DNA of 15,611 nt from the NCBI GenBank assembly GCA_964626385.1, contig CAZVEO010000058.1, positions 1-15,611 on the forward strand. Direction: 5' to 3'. This DNA is from Scybalousia_A sp964626385 (GTDB taxonomy: Bacteria; Bacteroidota; Bacteroidia; Bacteroidales; P3). Below are positions 6,945-13,564 of this stretch, piece after piece. Position 1 is the stretch's first letter. The number at the start of each line of letters is the position of its first letter. Under the pieces are notes generated by a model, which made no database searches, was not told where the DNA came from, and was given only the letters and a program-made list of their open reading frames with translations. The position numbers and the translations under genes are program-made.

Positions 6945-6948
6945 GTAG

Positions 6949-6998
6949 AATAGGTAAAGAGGTTTAAGGTTGAATAAGGTTACTTAAGGTTTTTTAGG
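6949..6998. repeat. Intergenic GGTT repeats with 10-bp spacing
   Basis: GGTT begins at 6961, 6968, 6978 and 6988, the last three exactly 10 bp apart, in the context TTAAGGTTnn. It resembles the decamer tract at 1032, where TTAAGGTTAA also occurs. Confidence 0.55.
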
Positions 6999-7045
6999 AA
7001 ATTGACACTTAAGCATATGTGTTTTTAAAGGGCAGAGTCTTTATT

Positions 7046-7160
7046 TTATAGGTTATAATGAGTTAGCATAGACGCATAAGCGTATAAGAAAAAGTAACGG
7101 CTTAGCCCTATCTCAACTTATAATAACCTATTACAACCTATGCTAACCTATAAAAAAACT
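7046..7160. repeat. Inverted pair of decamer-type intergenic repeats
   Basis: The left arm starts TATAGGTTAT AATGAGTTAG (from 7048). The right arm, read on the minus strand from about 7153 down, gives 10-bp units TATAGGTTAG, CATAGGTTGT, AATAGGTTAT, TATAAGTTGA, GATAGGGCTA and ends in GCCGTTACTT. The two arms are in opposite orientation and could fold on each other. The right arm aligns unit by unit with 7609-7680. Confidence 0.65.
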
Positions 7161-7169
7161 AAAAAAAAG

Positions 7170-7204
7170 TAACTGCACTGCCCTTATAAAAATAGGCTGA
7201 GCCT
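7170..7204 (+). repeat. Intergenic repeat with GGCTGAGCC core, copy 1
   Basis: The order TAAC, about 10 variable bases, TTATAAAAA, then AGGCTGAGCCT recurs on the minus strand at 15611-15577. The shared end GGCTGAGCC is itself a near-perfect palindrome. Outside this pair the core was not found. Confidence 0.6.
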
Positions 7205-7257
7205 ACAAAATCGGTTTACTGATTATCAATAAGTTACAAAAAAAAAGTGTGCACGCG

Positions 7258-7289
7258 TTTGGTCAGGTCAAAAAATATTCGTAACTTTG
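7258..7289 (+). promoter_or_regulatory. Near-perfect Bacteroidota promoter without an obvious gene
   Basis: TTTG (7258-7261), exactly 20 bp, then TAACTTTG (7282-7289): this is the best promoter in the window by consensus and spacing. Transcription would start near 7296 and run into the hairpin region. The next gene starts only at 7770 and has its own -7 element. Confidence 0.75.
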
Positions 7290-7353
7290 TAAGAGAAAAA
7301 GATACCTACCATAAAATTAACGATTTTTACCCTTGTAACAATTTGATAATCAA

Positions 7354-7422
7354 CAAAAACGAATCTTCGTTTCGGGAAATCGAAACGAAGATTCGTCGAA
7401 ATAAAACGAAGATTCATTTTTG
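7354..7422 (+). repeat. Three-armed inverted repeat able to form two alternative hairpins
   Basis: ACGAATCTTCGTTTCG (7359-7374) pairs perfectly over 16 bp with 7381-7396 around a 6-nt loop. A third arm at 7404-7422 can instead pair with 7354-7372 over 19 positions with one mismatch. The two structures share the first arm and so exclude each other. No long T tract follows, so it is not a simple terminator. Confidence 0.7.
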
Positions 7423-7608
7423 TAAAATCCCAATTTTGAAAAATTTTTCTTCAAAAATCATCTCGAAATCGCTGAAAATCAAGAAAAATGCCCAATTTTG
7501 ACCCTTCTAAAAAGGTTAAGTAATTGATAATCAATAGTAGCACCCTTATTTTTTACTTTTAAATACCTATTTACGCGATTTTCTGAAAAAACTTTTTTAC
7601 CACTTTTT

Positions 7609-7680
7609 TATGAGTTTTTATAGGCTATTATGAGTTTTTATAGGCTAGCATAGGTTGGGATAGGGCATAGCCGTTATTTT
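7609..7680. repeat. Tandem decamer repeats with exact 10-bp period
   Basis: Units start at 7609, 7619, 7629, 7639, 7649 and 7659: TATGAGTTTT and TATAGGCTAT alternate with close variants, then CATAGGTTGG and GATAGGGCAT, ending AGCCGTTA. This is the clearest member of the family; the first and third units are identical. Confidence 0.75.
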
Positions 7681-7716
7681 TTTATTAGATTGTTTATGTT
7701 ATATTAAAAAATATTA

Positions 7717-7724
7717 TACTTTTG
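7717..7724 (+). promoter_or_regulatory. -7 promoter element of the barrel-protein gene
   Basis: TACTTTTG matches TAnnTTTG exactly and is followed by CAACG, 46 bp before the ATG at 7770. A TTG at 7690-7692 is 24 bp upstream, longer than the usual 19-21. Confidence 0.6.
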
Positions 7725-7769
7725 CAACGTTAAACTAATAATTACTAACTAAATTAAACAGAAATAACG

Positions 7770-8402
7770 ATGAAAAAATTAGCAGTTTTAATTGTGCTTG
7801 TATTAGGTGCTTTTATGTTGCAGGCACAAGAAAAGGAAAACTATAAATTCTTTATGTCTGCAGATATAGGAAAGGCTTCTTTTATTGCAAGGTCGGGTAT
7901 TTCTATGGTGGACTATAACCAAGATAAATTTGATGCTATAAAATTTAATGGAGTAATAGGTTGGGATAATAACAAACAAAGTTTTGGGTTGGAGTTTTTC
8001 CTTTCTGGTACTAATGCAAAGTATAATGATATGCTTAGCGAGTCCATAGGTATAAATGGTATAGGTTTCTTTGTTGGAGGAAAATATATGTTGAATAATG
8101 ATTTGTTTACAGAACTTTCAGCAGGTGCTGGTTTATTGTGTGGAAGAGAAAGCATAACATACAAATCTCCAAATGTAGAGTTTGATTTTGACCCTAAAAA
8201 TAGATATGGAGCTTATGCTAAATTGGGTTTAAGTCTTGGAGTAGAAATAAATAGTCAGATGTCTTTTGGACTAAAAGGTGAAATCTTTGGCGGAGCGTTG
8301 GACAGCAAAGATTTGCCTATGGAAATAATGCAGTATAAGGTAAAGAATAATAATGTTATAGGCTCTTATTCATCATCTATATTTGTGAAAATAAGATTAT
8401 AG
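7770..8402 (+). CDS. Secreted protein, probable outer-membrane beta-barrel
   Basis: The 210-aa protein has a clear signal peptide, MKKLAVLIVLVLGAFMLQAQ, with cleavage expected near residue 19-20. The mature part is about 190 residues of alternating hydrophobic and polar strands with aromatic and glycine turns (FNGVIGWDNN, FGLEFFLSG, GFFVGGKYML, AYAKLGLSLGVEI, MSFGLKGEIFGG, SIFVKIRL), ending in an aromatic/hydrophobic terminal strand. This pattern and size fit a small eight-stranded barrel of the OmpA-like/porin family type that is common in Bacteroidota. No OmpA peptidoglycan-binding domain is present. The exact role is not evident. The gene is monocistronic, with its own promoter element and a bidirectional terminator shared with rnhA. 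The fold is inference from strand pattern; export is well supported. Confidence 0.75.
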   Translation: MKKLAVLIVLVLGAFMLQAQEKENYKFFMSADIGKASFIARSGISMVDYNQDKFDAIKFNGVIGWDNNKQSFGLEFFLSGTNAKYNDMLSESIGINGIGFFVGGKYMLNNDLFTELSAGAGLLCGRESITYKSPNVEFDFDPKNRYGAYAKLGLSLGVEINSQMSFGLKGEIFGGALDSKDLPMEIMQYKVKNNNVIGSYSSSIFVKIRL

Positions 8403-8417
8403 ATTTAGGTAAAATAT

Positions 8418-8459
8418 AAAAGAAAGATTAAATTTTGTAAGAGGTTTAATCTTTCTTTT
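8418..8459. terminator. Bidirectional terminator between the barrel gene and rnhA
   Basis: AAAAGAAAGATTAAA (8418-8432) pairs perfectly over 15 bp with TTTAATCTTTCTTTT (8445-8459) around a 12-nt loop; U-rich runs are provided by the arms themselves. It sits between convergent genes, and the rnhA stop codon (8460-8458) overlaps its edge. Confidence 0.8.
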
Positions 8460-9096
8460 ATTTTCTATTGAAGTCAGCGGGAATTTCTCCCCAGTGTTCT
8501 GTATCCCATTTTAGTATTTGTGTCGTGTAATTGTTGGTCTTAAGCCAATATTCTGCTCTATGTATGTAGTCAAAAAGTTTTTCAGTCTTTGGTGTTAAAG
8601 GTAGTTTGGTTTTGCATTTTTTATCTCTTACCCATTTCATAGCATTGACGCTATCAGTATAGAGTGGTTGCGGAAAGTTATGACGTTTCAAATAAGAAAG
8701 CCCGTGAACTATACCTAAAAATTCTCCAATATTGTTTGTTCCTATGGGAGAATAGTAGTGAAAAAGTCTTTTACCAGTTTTTATATACACCCCTTGATAC
8801 TCCATAACTCCGGGATTGCCACTACAAGCAGCATCAGTACACAAAGCGTCTATTATTGGCAAAGGAGAACAAACGGAAATATCTCGTGGAGGAGTTATTA
8901 TTCGTTTTGGTTTTGAGCTTATAAAATAGTTATAGCCCAAAGTATTAAAAGCCTCTTTTGCTTCAGAGAGAGTATCAAAGGATTTGTATTTTGCTTTTTC
9001 AAATTTTTCTACACTTTGCTTGCATTCCTCCCAAGAATGAAAAATTCCTGTTTTTCTTCCTTCCCAAACAACGTAATATTTATTTCGTTTTGCCAT
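8458..9096 (-). CDS. rnhA: Ribonuclease H type I with N-terminal hybrid-binding domain
   Basis: The 212-aa enzyme cuts the RNA strand of RNA/DNA hybrids, removing R-loops and primer remnants. The N-terminal domain (about 6-48, KYYVVWEGRKTGIFHSWEEC.. to YKSF) is the caulimovirus-viroplasmin/RNase H1 hybrid-binding fold. A linker follows, then the catalytic domain (about 82-212) with the expected acidic residues D88 (TDAACSGNPG), E125 (IGEFLG), D148 (YTDSVNAM) and D208 (IPADFNRK). This arrangement is frequent in Bacteroidota and Firmicutes. The gene starts 23 bp after the T9SS cargo gene on the same strand with no terminator or clear promoter between, so it is probably read from the 13338 promoter. 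It ends inside a bidirectional terminator. The symbol is given by function; other schemes may use a different rnh name. Confidence 0.92.
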   Translation of the reverse strand: MAKRNKYYVVWEGRKTGIFHSWEECKQSVEKFEKAKYKSFDTLSEAKEAFNTLGYNYFISSKPKRIITPPRDISVCSPLPIIDALCTDAACSGNPGVMEYQGVYIKTGKRLFHYYSPIGTNNIGEFLGIVHGLSYLKRHNFPQPLYTDSVNAMKWVRDKKCKTKLPLTPKTEKLFDYIHRAEYWLKTNNYTTQILKWDTEHWGEIPADFNRK

Positions 9097-9119
9097 CCAC
9101 CAAAAAAAAGTATAAATAT

Positions 9120-12100
9120 TTAACGAATAAGAGTTATATCACCTCCTTTGACAAAGGTTTTTCCTCCTTCACAAGTAACTTCCAATTTATAATAATAAAC
9201 GCCCGATTGACAGACTTTTCCTCTAAATGTTCCATCCCACATTTGATTGATATCAGTTGTGGCAAAAACTTTTTCTCCCCAGCGGTCATATATGGCAAAA
9301 TTCAAAGAAGCAATATATTCACCCGATACATAAATAAAATCATTAATTCCATCTGAGTTTGGAGTAAAAGCATTTGGTACAAAAATATTTGGTTCTCCGC
9401 AATTGACAAATTCTACCTCTATATGTAGGGTATCCTCTTTGTAACATCCCTTATTATCGGTTACAAAAACAGAAAAATCTGTGCTTTCATACACTCTGCC
9501 CGAAGTAGAAGGTTGGGTAGGGGATGTTAAATTCTCTGACGGAGTCCAAAGATAAAAAAAACCTTGTAATTCTGTAGAATAAAGCATTATTTTTGCTCCA
9601 TCAAAAACTTTATAATCAGATGCCCAAACCTCAAAATTCTCAAAAATATCTATATTGCTAATAGACGTAGAAGCCTCTTTCTTACAGCCGTTCTTATCTT
9701 CAACCACAAGGCTATAATCACCATTACACAAATTATAAATATTTTGACTATTTTCTCCATTGCTCCACGTATAAGAATAAGGTTCTTGCCCCAGAGAAGG
9801 GTGGGAGAGTATCTGTGCAGAACAACCATTTAAGCAGTTGTTGTCTGTCTTTTCCAATTCTATTTGTATGGTATATTGAGGCTCTAATATCACTTCGCCA
9901 TTAATCACACAGCCTGTTTGGTCTGCTACGTTATAGGTATAAACTCCGTCATAAAGATTTTGCAATATACTATCGTTTTGAGAGTTATTCCACTCTATGA
10001 TATATGGAGCCAAACCGCCACTTATATGCAAAGCAATAGAGCCGTTGTTTACTCCTTTGCAATAATTATCAGTTTTTTCTACTTCAACACTTAAATTGCT
10101 ATAAGAAGTTATATTAAATTCTTTTTGTAAAGAGCAACCATTGTTATCTTGTAGTCTTATAGTATAGGTTCCTACGGAAAGATTATCTACAGCGTTAGTA
10201 TCCTCAGAGGAGCAAGACCAAGTATAAAGTACTTCTGTTGGAAAAGTGTGTTGGGTTACTATAGCCTTTCCATTATTGTCTTGTGAGCAACCTGTGTTTA
10301 TTATTTCCAAATCAAAATCATACCCTGTGTAATTGAGATAAATACTATCTATATTTTGACAATTATCTTTGATAAGAGAAATATAAAGATATTTATTCAA
10401 AGTATCGTTGATAATTATGTTATTAATAGAGGACAATGTATCATTAAACTCTCTATCAAAGGAGGCTTTTATATCAGTGTTCTCAATTTCTGCAATGGAA
10501 TAAGTCGTTGGCAAAGAACAAAAGTTAAAAGTGTCGGGTATATTATTTGCTATCTTTGTAGTGTTTATATATTGATATAAAGTATCTCTACATTCATTAT
10601 TGTCTATTATGAGTTGAAGTAATTGCGGTTGCAAACCTACAAAATAAGGATTTATAATAGAAGAATCACTGACAGCGTTGCCCGGTTGCCATAAAAAACT
10701 AACATCATTACCATAGTAATTAAAATTCACTCCCACTTGTATAGGTACAGAGGAGCAAGTTTCTATGCTGTCAATATAATAAGAGGTATCGCCGAGTATG
10801 ATAATATTTTTACTTATTGTATCAGATAATTGACAACCATTGGATGTGTTGGCTATAAGGGTTACTTCGTATATTCCTGAGTTTTGATAAGTATGTGTTG
10901 GAGAATATGTTGTAGAAGTATTGCCGTCTCCAAAATTCCAAAGAAAGCCATTACCACGAGATAGATTTTCAAATGTTAAAGCATTGTTTTCGCAAATAGG
11001 AGAAGGAGTTTTGAAATTAGCTACAGCAAAATCATTACTAACCTCAAACTTAAAAGAGCCCATATTACAATTAGAAGAAAGATTGGAGTCGCTGTAAGCA
11101 TTTACTGTTATGGGCATTCCTTGACTGCCTCCGCACGAAGCACATATTGTTTGATACAAATTGCCATATCTATCAAAACGAGAAGTACCTCCATCAACAT
11201 GGTCGGCTCCTTGTGTTGCAGTTGAAGAAACTTCTCCAAAATAAGAGCCATAATGAAATCCAGTGGCATCTTTTTCCATTGCCATAATGTAAAAATCTTG
11301 TCCGTCTGTTTGAGTAGAATAAGCATTGGAAGAGGTTTGCAAATTATCTGTACCCAAAGAAGTATAACCAAGACTATTTTGCAAATATTTCATAATTCTT
11401 CCCCAACCTGCGCAATATATTCTTCCGCAAATATCCACGGCAAAACCTACGGGAGAGATATTTATCATACCATCACCTGAACCAAAGACAGTAGAGAATT
11501 TTAAAGAGTCTAAATCTTTGGAAAATTTAGCAACAAATTGTCCACTATTGGCAATACTATATTGGGCATTGTATATCAGAGTAGAACCGCTTGCCTTTGT
11601 TTGACCAAATATGTAAGGATAACATTCTTTATCCAAACGTACAAAAAAGGCTTGGTCGTACTCTTGTGAGCCAAAGAATGTTGAGGCTTCCAAAGATGTA
11701 CCCTCTGCAGACAGAAGAAAAAGAAAGGCATCTGCTGTACCCCCGTTGAAAGAGGAGTTATAGGCATTTTGAGTTGTAGGAAAATCGTTTGAAGTTGTGC
11801 CTCCCGTTACATATACTCTATTTAAATCATCTATTTCCAAAGAATAGGCGGCATCGTCATTGTTCCCTCCTATGTATGTGGAATAAATAAGGTGAGATAG
11901 CGACCTGTCCATTTTTACGACAACAGCATCTTGTCCTCCTTGATTTGTATTTTGAAAACAGCCTACACTTGTAGGAAAATCGGTAGAGAAGGTGCAACTT
12001 GCTATGTATACATTATTGTCCTTATCTGTAATAACCTCTCCTCGTGCTATATCTCCATAGTTGAAATAAAGGGAGTCATTACCATTATACAATGTTCTAT

Positions 12101-13316
12101 AATTTGCTCCGTAATAACTTCTGAAATTAACTCCATCATTACCACTGCCTCCCAAAAAAGTAGAAGCCAAAAGACTATCCCCCATAGGAGAAAGAATGGA
12201 TACAAACATATCTGCTCCGTTTTCGTAACTTATAGTATTCTCATAAATAAAACTCTCCCCGCTGTTGAACAAAGGTTGAAAAGCATAATCACTTGTAGGA
12301 AAATCGTTGCTCCCTGTTGTACCTAAAATTACAATTTCTTCATTACTATTGACTATCATACTATGTGGCATTTCTCCTTTGCTTCCGCCTAAAAAAGTGG
12401 AGAATATGGGAGCAGAGGCATCGTCATTGTATTTGGTTATTACACAGTCCCAATTACCTTTGAACGTGTCTTCGTATGCTCCTTCTGTTATAGGATAGTC
12501 TTCCCCCTTTACGATACCTCCGCTTATTATTCTGCCGTATTGGTCATAGCAAGAGGTCATTCCCCAAGTATCGGAGTGAGAGCCAGAATAAGTGGAAAAA
12601 ATTAAGCCCGGGTCTATTTCCAAATCATAATTCTTATCATAATCTCCTACACTATATCTTACAATATTGTCTTCTATAATATAATTTCCTTTGATTGTTA
12701 TTACTTTATTCTCCTTTCTTTGTATTATGTAGGGTATAGGCTCAGTTATTTGCCCGTATTTTGTATTTATAATCAATTCATTATCTTTCAGAGAAAGTTT
12801 TTCTACTCCAAAGTATTCTATTTGTATATCTTCTACATTGCCTTGTGGGTGAATTAAGAAAGTATGTTTTATATAATCGTTTGAAGTCTCTATTTTCCAA
12901 TCTATATGGTCGTAAATTTCTTTGTAAATAATAGTTTCATAGCATGGTATATTAGTATAATACTTGCTCTTATTATTCCCTGTAAAATAATTTGTATGAT
13001 ATTCCAAAGGTTGTAAGGACGTTATTTCTGCTTGCTTGCTGTTTAATGGTTTTAAAGAAAAAACACAATAATTCTCTTTATACTCTTTGTTTTCTATATT
13101 GTGAGGGTGAAAAATAGAATTGTTACTATCTTTTACCAAAACGCTTATTCTATCTTGCCTAAGATAGATATTACCTTGTTTAAAAGAGGTTTTAAAAAGA
13201 ATTTCATTATTCCACTGCCCCAAATTTTTTTCAAAAAAAAGAGGAGTTTGTCCCCAACTATAGCAACAAACTAACAAAACACTCAATGTCATAAGCGAAT
13301 AAAAAACTCCTTTCAC
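9120..13316 (-). CDS. Large secreted T9SS cargo with SBBP repeats, PKD domain and type B sorting domain
   Basis: A 1398-aa exported protein. Residues 1-23 are a signal peptide ending in SWGQ. Residues 24-235 resemble the N-terminal domain (DUF7948 type) that usually precedes SBBP repeats. About 236-745 holds SBBP beta-propeller-like repeats, each with STFLGGSG-, DAFLF- and VYVTG.T.S.DFPTT-type words. A PKD domain lies at about 766-840 (LWNFGDGNTS..PTHTY). At 1003-1222 are three SprB-like repeats with the NGC-ending strand (YTWS..LSVGTYTIRLQDNNGC and relatives). The C-terminal 90 residues (VPNAFTPNSDGINDFI, YDRWGEKVF, WDGTFRG, GVYYYKLE) are a CHU_C/gliding-motility type B sorting domain. Family knowledge says these are secreted by T9SS and attached to or released from the surface; the ligand is unknown. 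The start is a GTG at 13316. The ATG at 13292 would lose the lysine that the signal peptide needs, so GTG is preferred. CC at 17-18 is not a proper lipobox. Confidence 0.92.
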   Translation of the reverse strand: MKGVFYSLMTLSVLLVCCYSWGQTPLFFEKNLGQWNNEILFKTSFKQGNIYLRQDRISVLVKDSNNSIFHPHNIENKEYKENYCVFSLKPLNSKQAEITSLQPLEYHTNYFTGNNKSKYYTNIPCYETIIYKEIYDHIDWKIETSNDYIKHTFLIHPQGNVEDIQIEYFGVEKLSLKDNELIINTKYGQITEPIPYIIQRKENKVITIKGNYIIEDNIVRYSVGDYDKNYDLEIDPGLIFSTYSGSHSDTWGMTSCYDQYGRIISGGIVKGEDYPITEGAYEDTFKGNWDCVITKYNDDASAPIFSTFLGGSKGEMPHSMIVNSNEEIVILGTTGSNDFPTSDYAFQPLFNSGESFIYENTISYENGADMFVSILSPMGDSLLASTFLGGSGNDGVNFRSYYGANYRTLYNGNDSLYFNYGDIARGEVITDKDNNVYIASCTFSTDFPTSVGCFQNTNQGGQDAVVVKMDRSLSHLIYSTYIGGNNDDAAYSLEIDDLNRVYVTGGTTSNDFPTTQNAYNSSFNGGTADAFLFLLSAEGTSLEASTFFGSQEYDQAFFVRLDKECYPYIFGQTKASGSTLIYNAQYSIANSGQFVAKFSKDLDSLKFSTVFGSGDGMINISPVGFAVDICGRIYCAGWGRIMKYLQNSLGYTSLGTDNLQTSSNAYSTQTDGQDFYIMAMEKDATGFHYGSYFGEVSSTATQGADHVDGGTSRFDRYGNLYQTICASCGGSQGMPITVNAYSDSNLSSNCNMGSFKFEVSNDFAVANFKTPSPICENNALTFENLSRGNGFLWNFGDGNTSTTYSPTHTYQNSGIYEVTLIANTSNGCQLSDTISKNIIILGDTSYYIDSIETCSSVPIQVGVNFNYYGNDVSFLWQPGNAVSDSSIINPYFVGLQPQLLQLIIDNNECRDTLYQYINTTKIANNIPDTFNFCSLPTTYSIAEIENTDIKASFDREFNDTLSSINNIIINDTLNKYLYISLIKDNCQNIDSIYLNYTGYDFDLEIINTGCSQDNNGKAIVTQHTFPTEVLYTWSCSSEDTNAVDNLSVGTYTIRLQDNNGCSLQKEFNITSYSNLSVEVEKTDNYCKGVNNGSIALHISGGLAPYIIEWNNSQNDSILQNLYDGVYTYNVADQTGCVINGEVILEPQYTIQIELEKTDNNCLNGCSAQILSHPSLGQEPYSYTWSNGENSQNIYNLCNGDYSLVVEDKNGCKKEASTSISNIDIFENFEVWASDYKVFDGAKIMLYSTELQGFFYLWTPSENLTSPTQPSTSGRVYESTDFSVFVTDNKGCYKEDTLHIEVEFVNCGEPNIFVPNAFTPNSDGINDFIYVSGEYIASLNFAIYDRWGEKVFATTDINQMWDGTFRGKVCQSGVYYYKLEVTCEGGKTFVKGGDITLIR

Positions 13317-13337
13317 AGCCTTTGTTTTTAAAGATTA

Positions 13338-13345
13338 CAAAGTTA
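13338..13345 (-). promoter_or_regulatory. -7 promoter element of the T9SS cargo gene
   Basis: The minus strand reads TAACTTTG, an exact TAnnTTTG match 21 bp before the GTG start at 13316. A clear -33 element is not visible. It probably also drives rnhA. Confidence 0.6.
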
Positions 13346-13416
13346 AATATTTTTTTTGTATTGTTGCTAACTCTATATAAAATATTGATAAACATAGCCT
13401 ATTTTATAATATATTT

Positions 13417-13453
13417 TGACCGTTGTCAGTATTTTTATGACAAAATGTCATAA
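13417..13453. promoter_or_regulatory. Two TGAC/GTCA inverted repeats upstream of dnaK
   Basis: TGAC-cgtt-GTCA occupies 13417-13428, and TTATGACAAAATGTCATAA (13435-13453) is a perfect 8-bp inverted repeat with a 3-bp centre. The TGAC half-sites start 21 bp apart, two helical turns. They lie directly upstream of the -24-like box and look like paired sites for a dimeric regulator. Confidence 0.55.
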
Positions 13454-13462
13454 TGTGTTTTT

Positions 13463-13477
13463 TGGCACAAGGTTTGA
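13463..13477 (+). promoter_or_regulatory. Sigma-54-like -24/-12 promoter of dnaK
   Basis: TGGCAC (13463-13468) followed by TTTGA gives GG-N10-GA (GG at 13464-13465, GA at 13476-13477). The consensus is TGGCAC-N5-TTGC with GG-N10-GC, so spacing is exact and only the final C differs. Transcription would begin near 13489, 76 nt before the dnaK ATG. No exact TAnnTTTG element is present in this region. Confidence 0.45.
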
Positions 13478-13564
13478 AAATCTATGTTTTGTTGTTTCTT
13501 ATGTAAAATAAAGAGAACAACAGAACTTATTTTGATTATTAACGAAAAAAAAAAGATAAAAATA

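Larger units (their letters stand above)
7219..7534. other. Compact non-coding element with promoter, three TGATwATCAA sites and a hairpin
   Basis: The 11-bp sequence TGATTATCAAT at 7220-7230 is repeated inverted at 7523-7533, and a related palindrome TTGATAATCAA lies inside at 7343-7353. Between them are a consensus promoter (7258-7289) and a strong hairpin (7359-7396). The 84-codon frame at 7247-7501 begins with a GTG inside the promoter and has no recognisable features, so I do not call it a gene. The layout could be a small non-autonomous mobile element, a non-coding RNA gene, or a remnant of an insertion sequence. I cannot tell which from one copy. Confidence 0.45.

Noticed and set aside
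7247..7501. 84-codon plus-strand frame in the enolase-barrel gap
   Set aside because: It starts with GTG inside the promoter region (before the -33 element), spans the hairpin arms, is Lys/Ile/Asn-rich without domain or signal, and would not be on the transcript from its start.
11931..12326. 131-codon plus-strand frame, and similar frames opposite the cargo gene and dnaK
   Set aside because: They are antisense to long genes with clear domains and show no features of their own.
9120..13316. Lipoprotein reading of the T9SS cargo (Cys17-Cys18)
   Set aside because: LLVC lacks the small residue expected before the lipobox cysteine, and a normal cleavage site after SWGQ exists, as is usual for T9SS cargo.
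13484..13564. 27-codon upstream extension of dnaK
   Set aside because: The extension would begin before the predicted transcription start, is Lys/Ile-rich, and the canonical GKIIGIDLGTT start follows an ATG at 13565.
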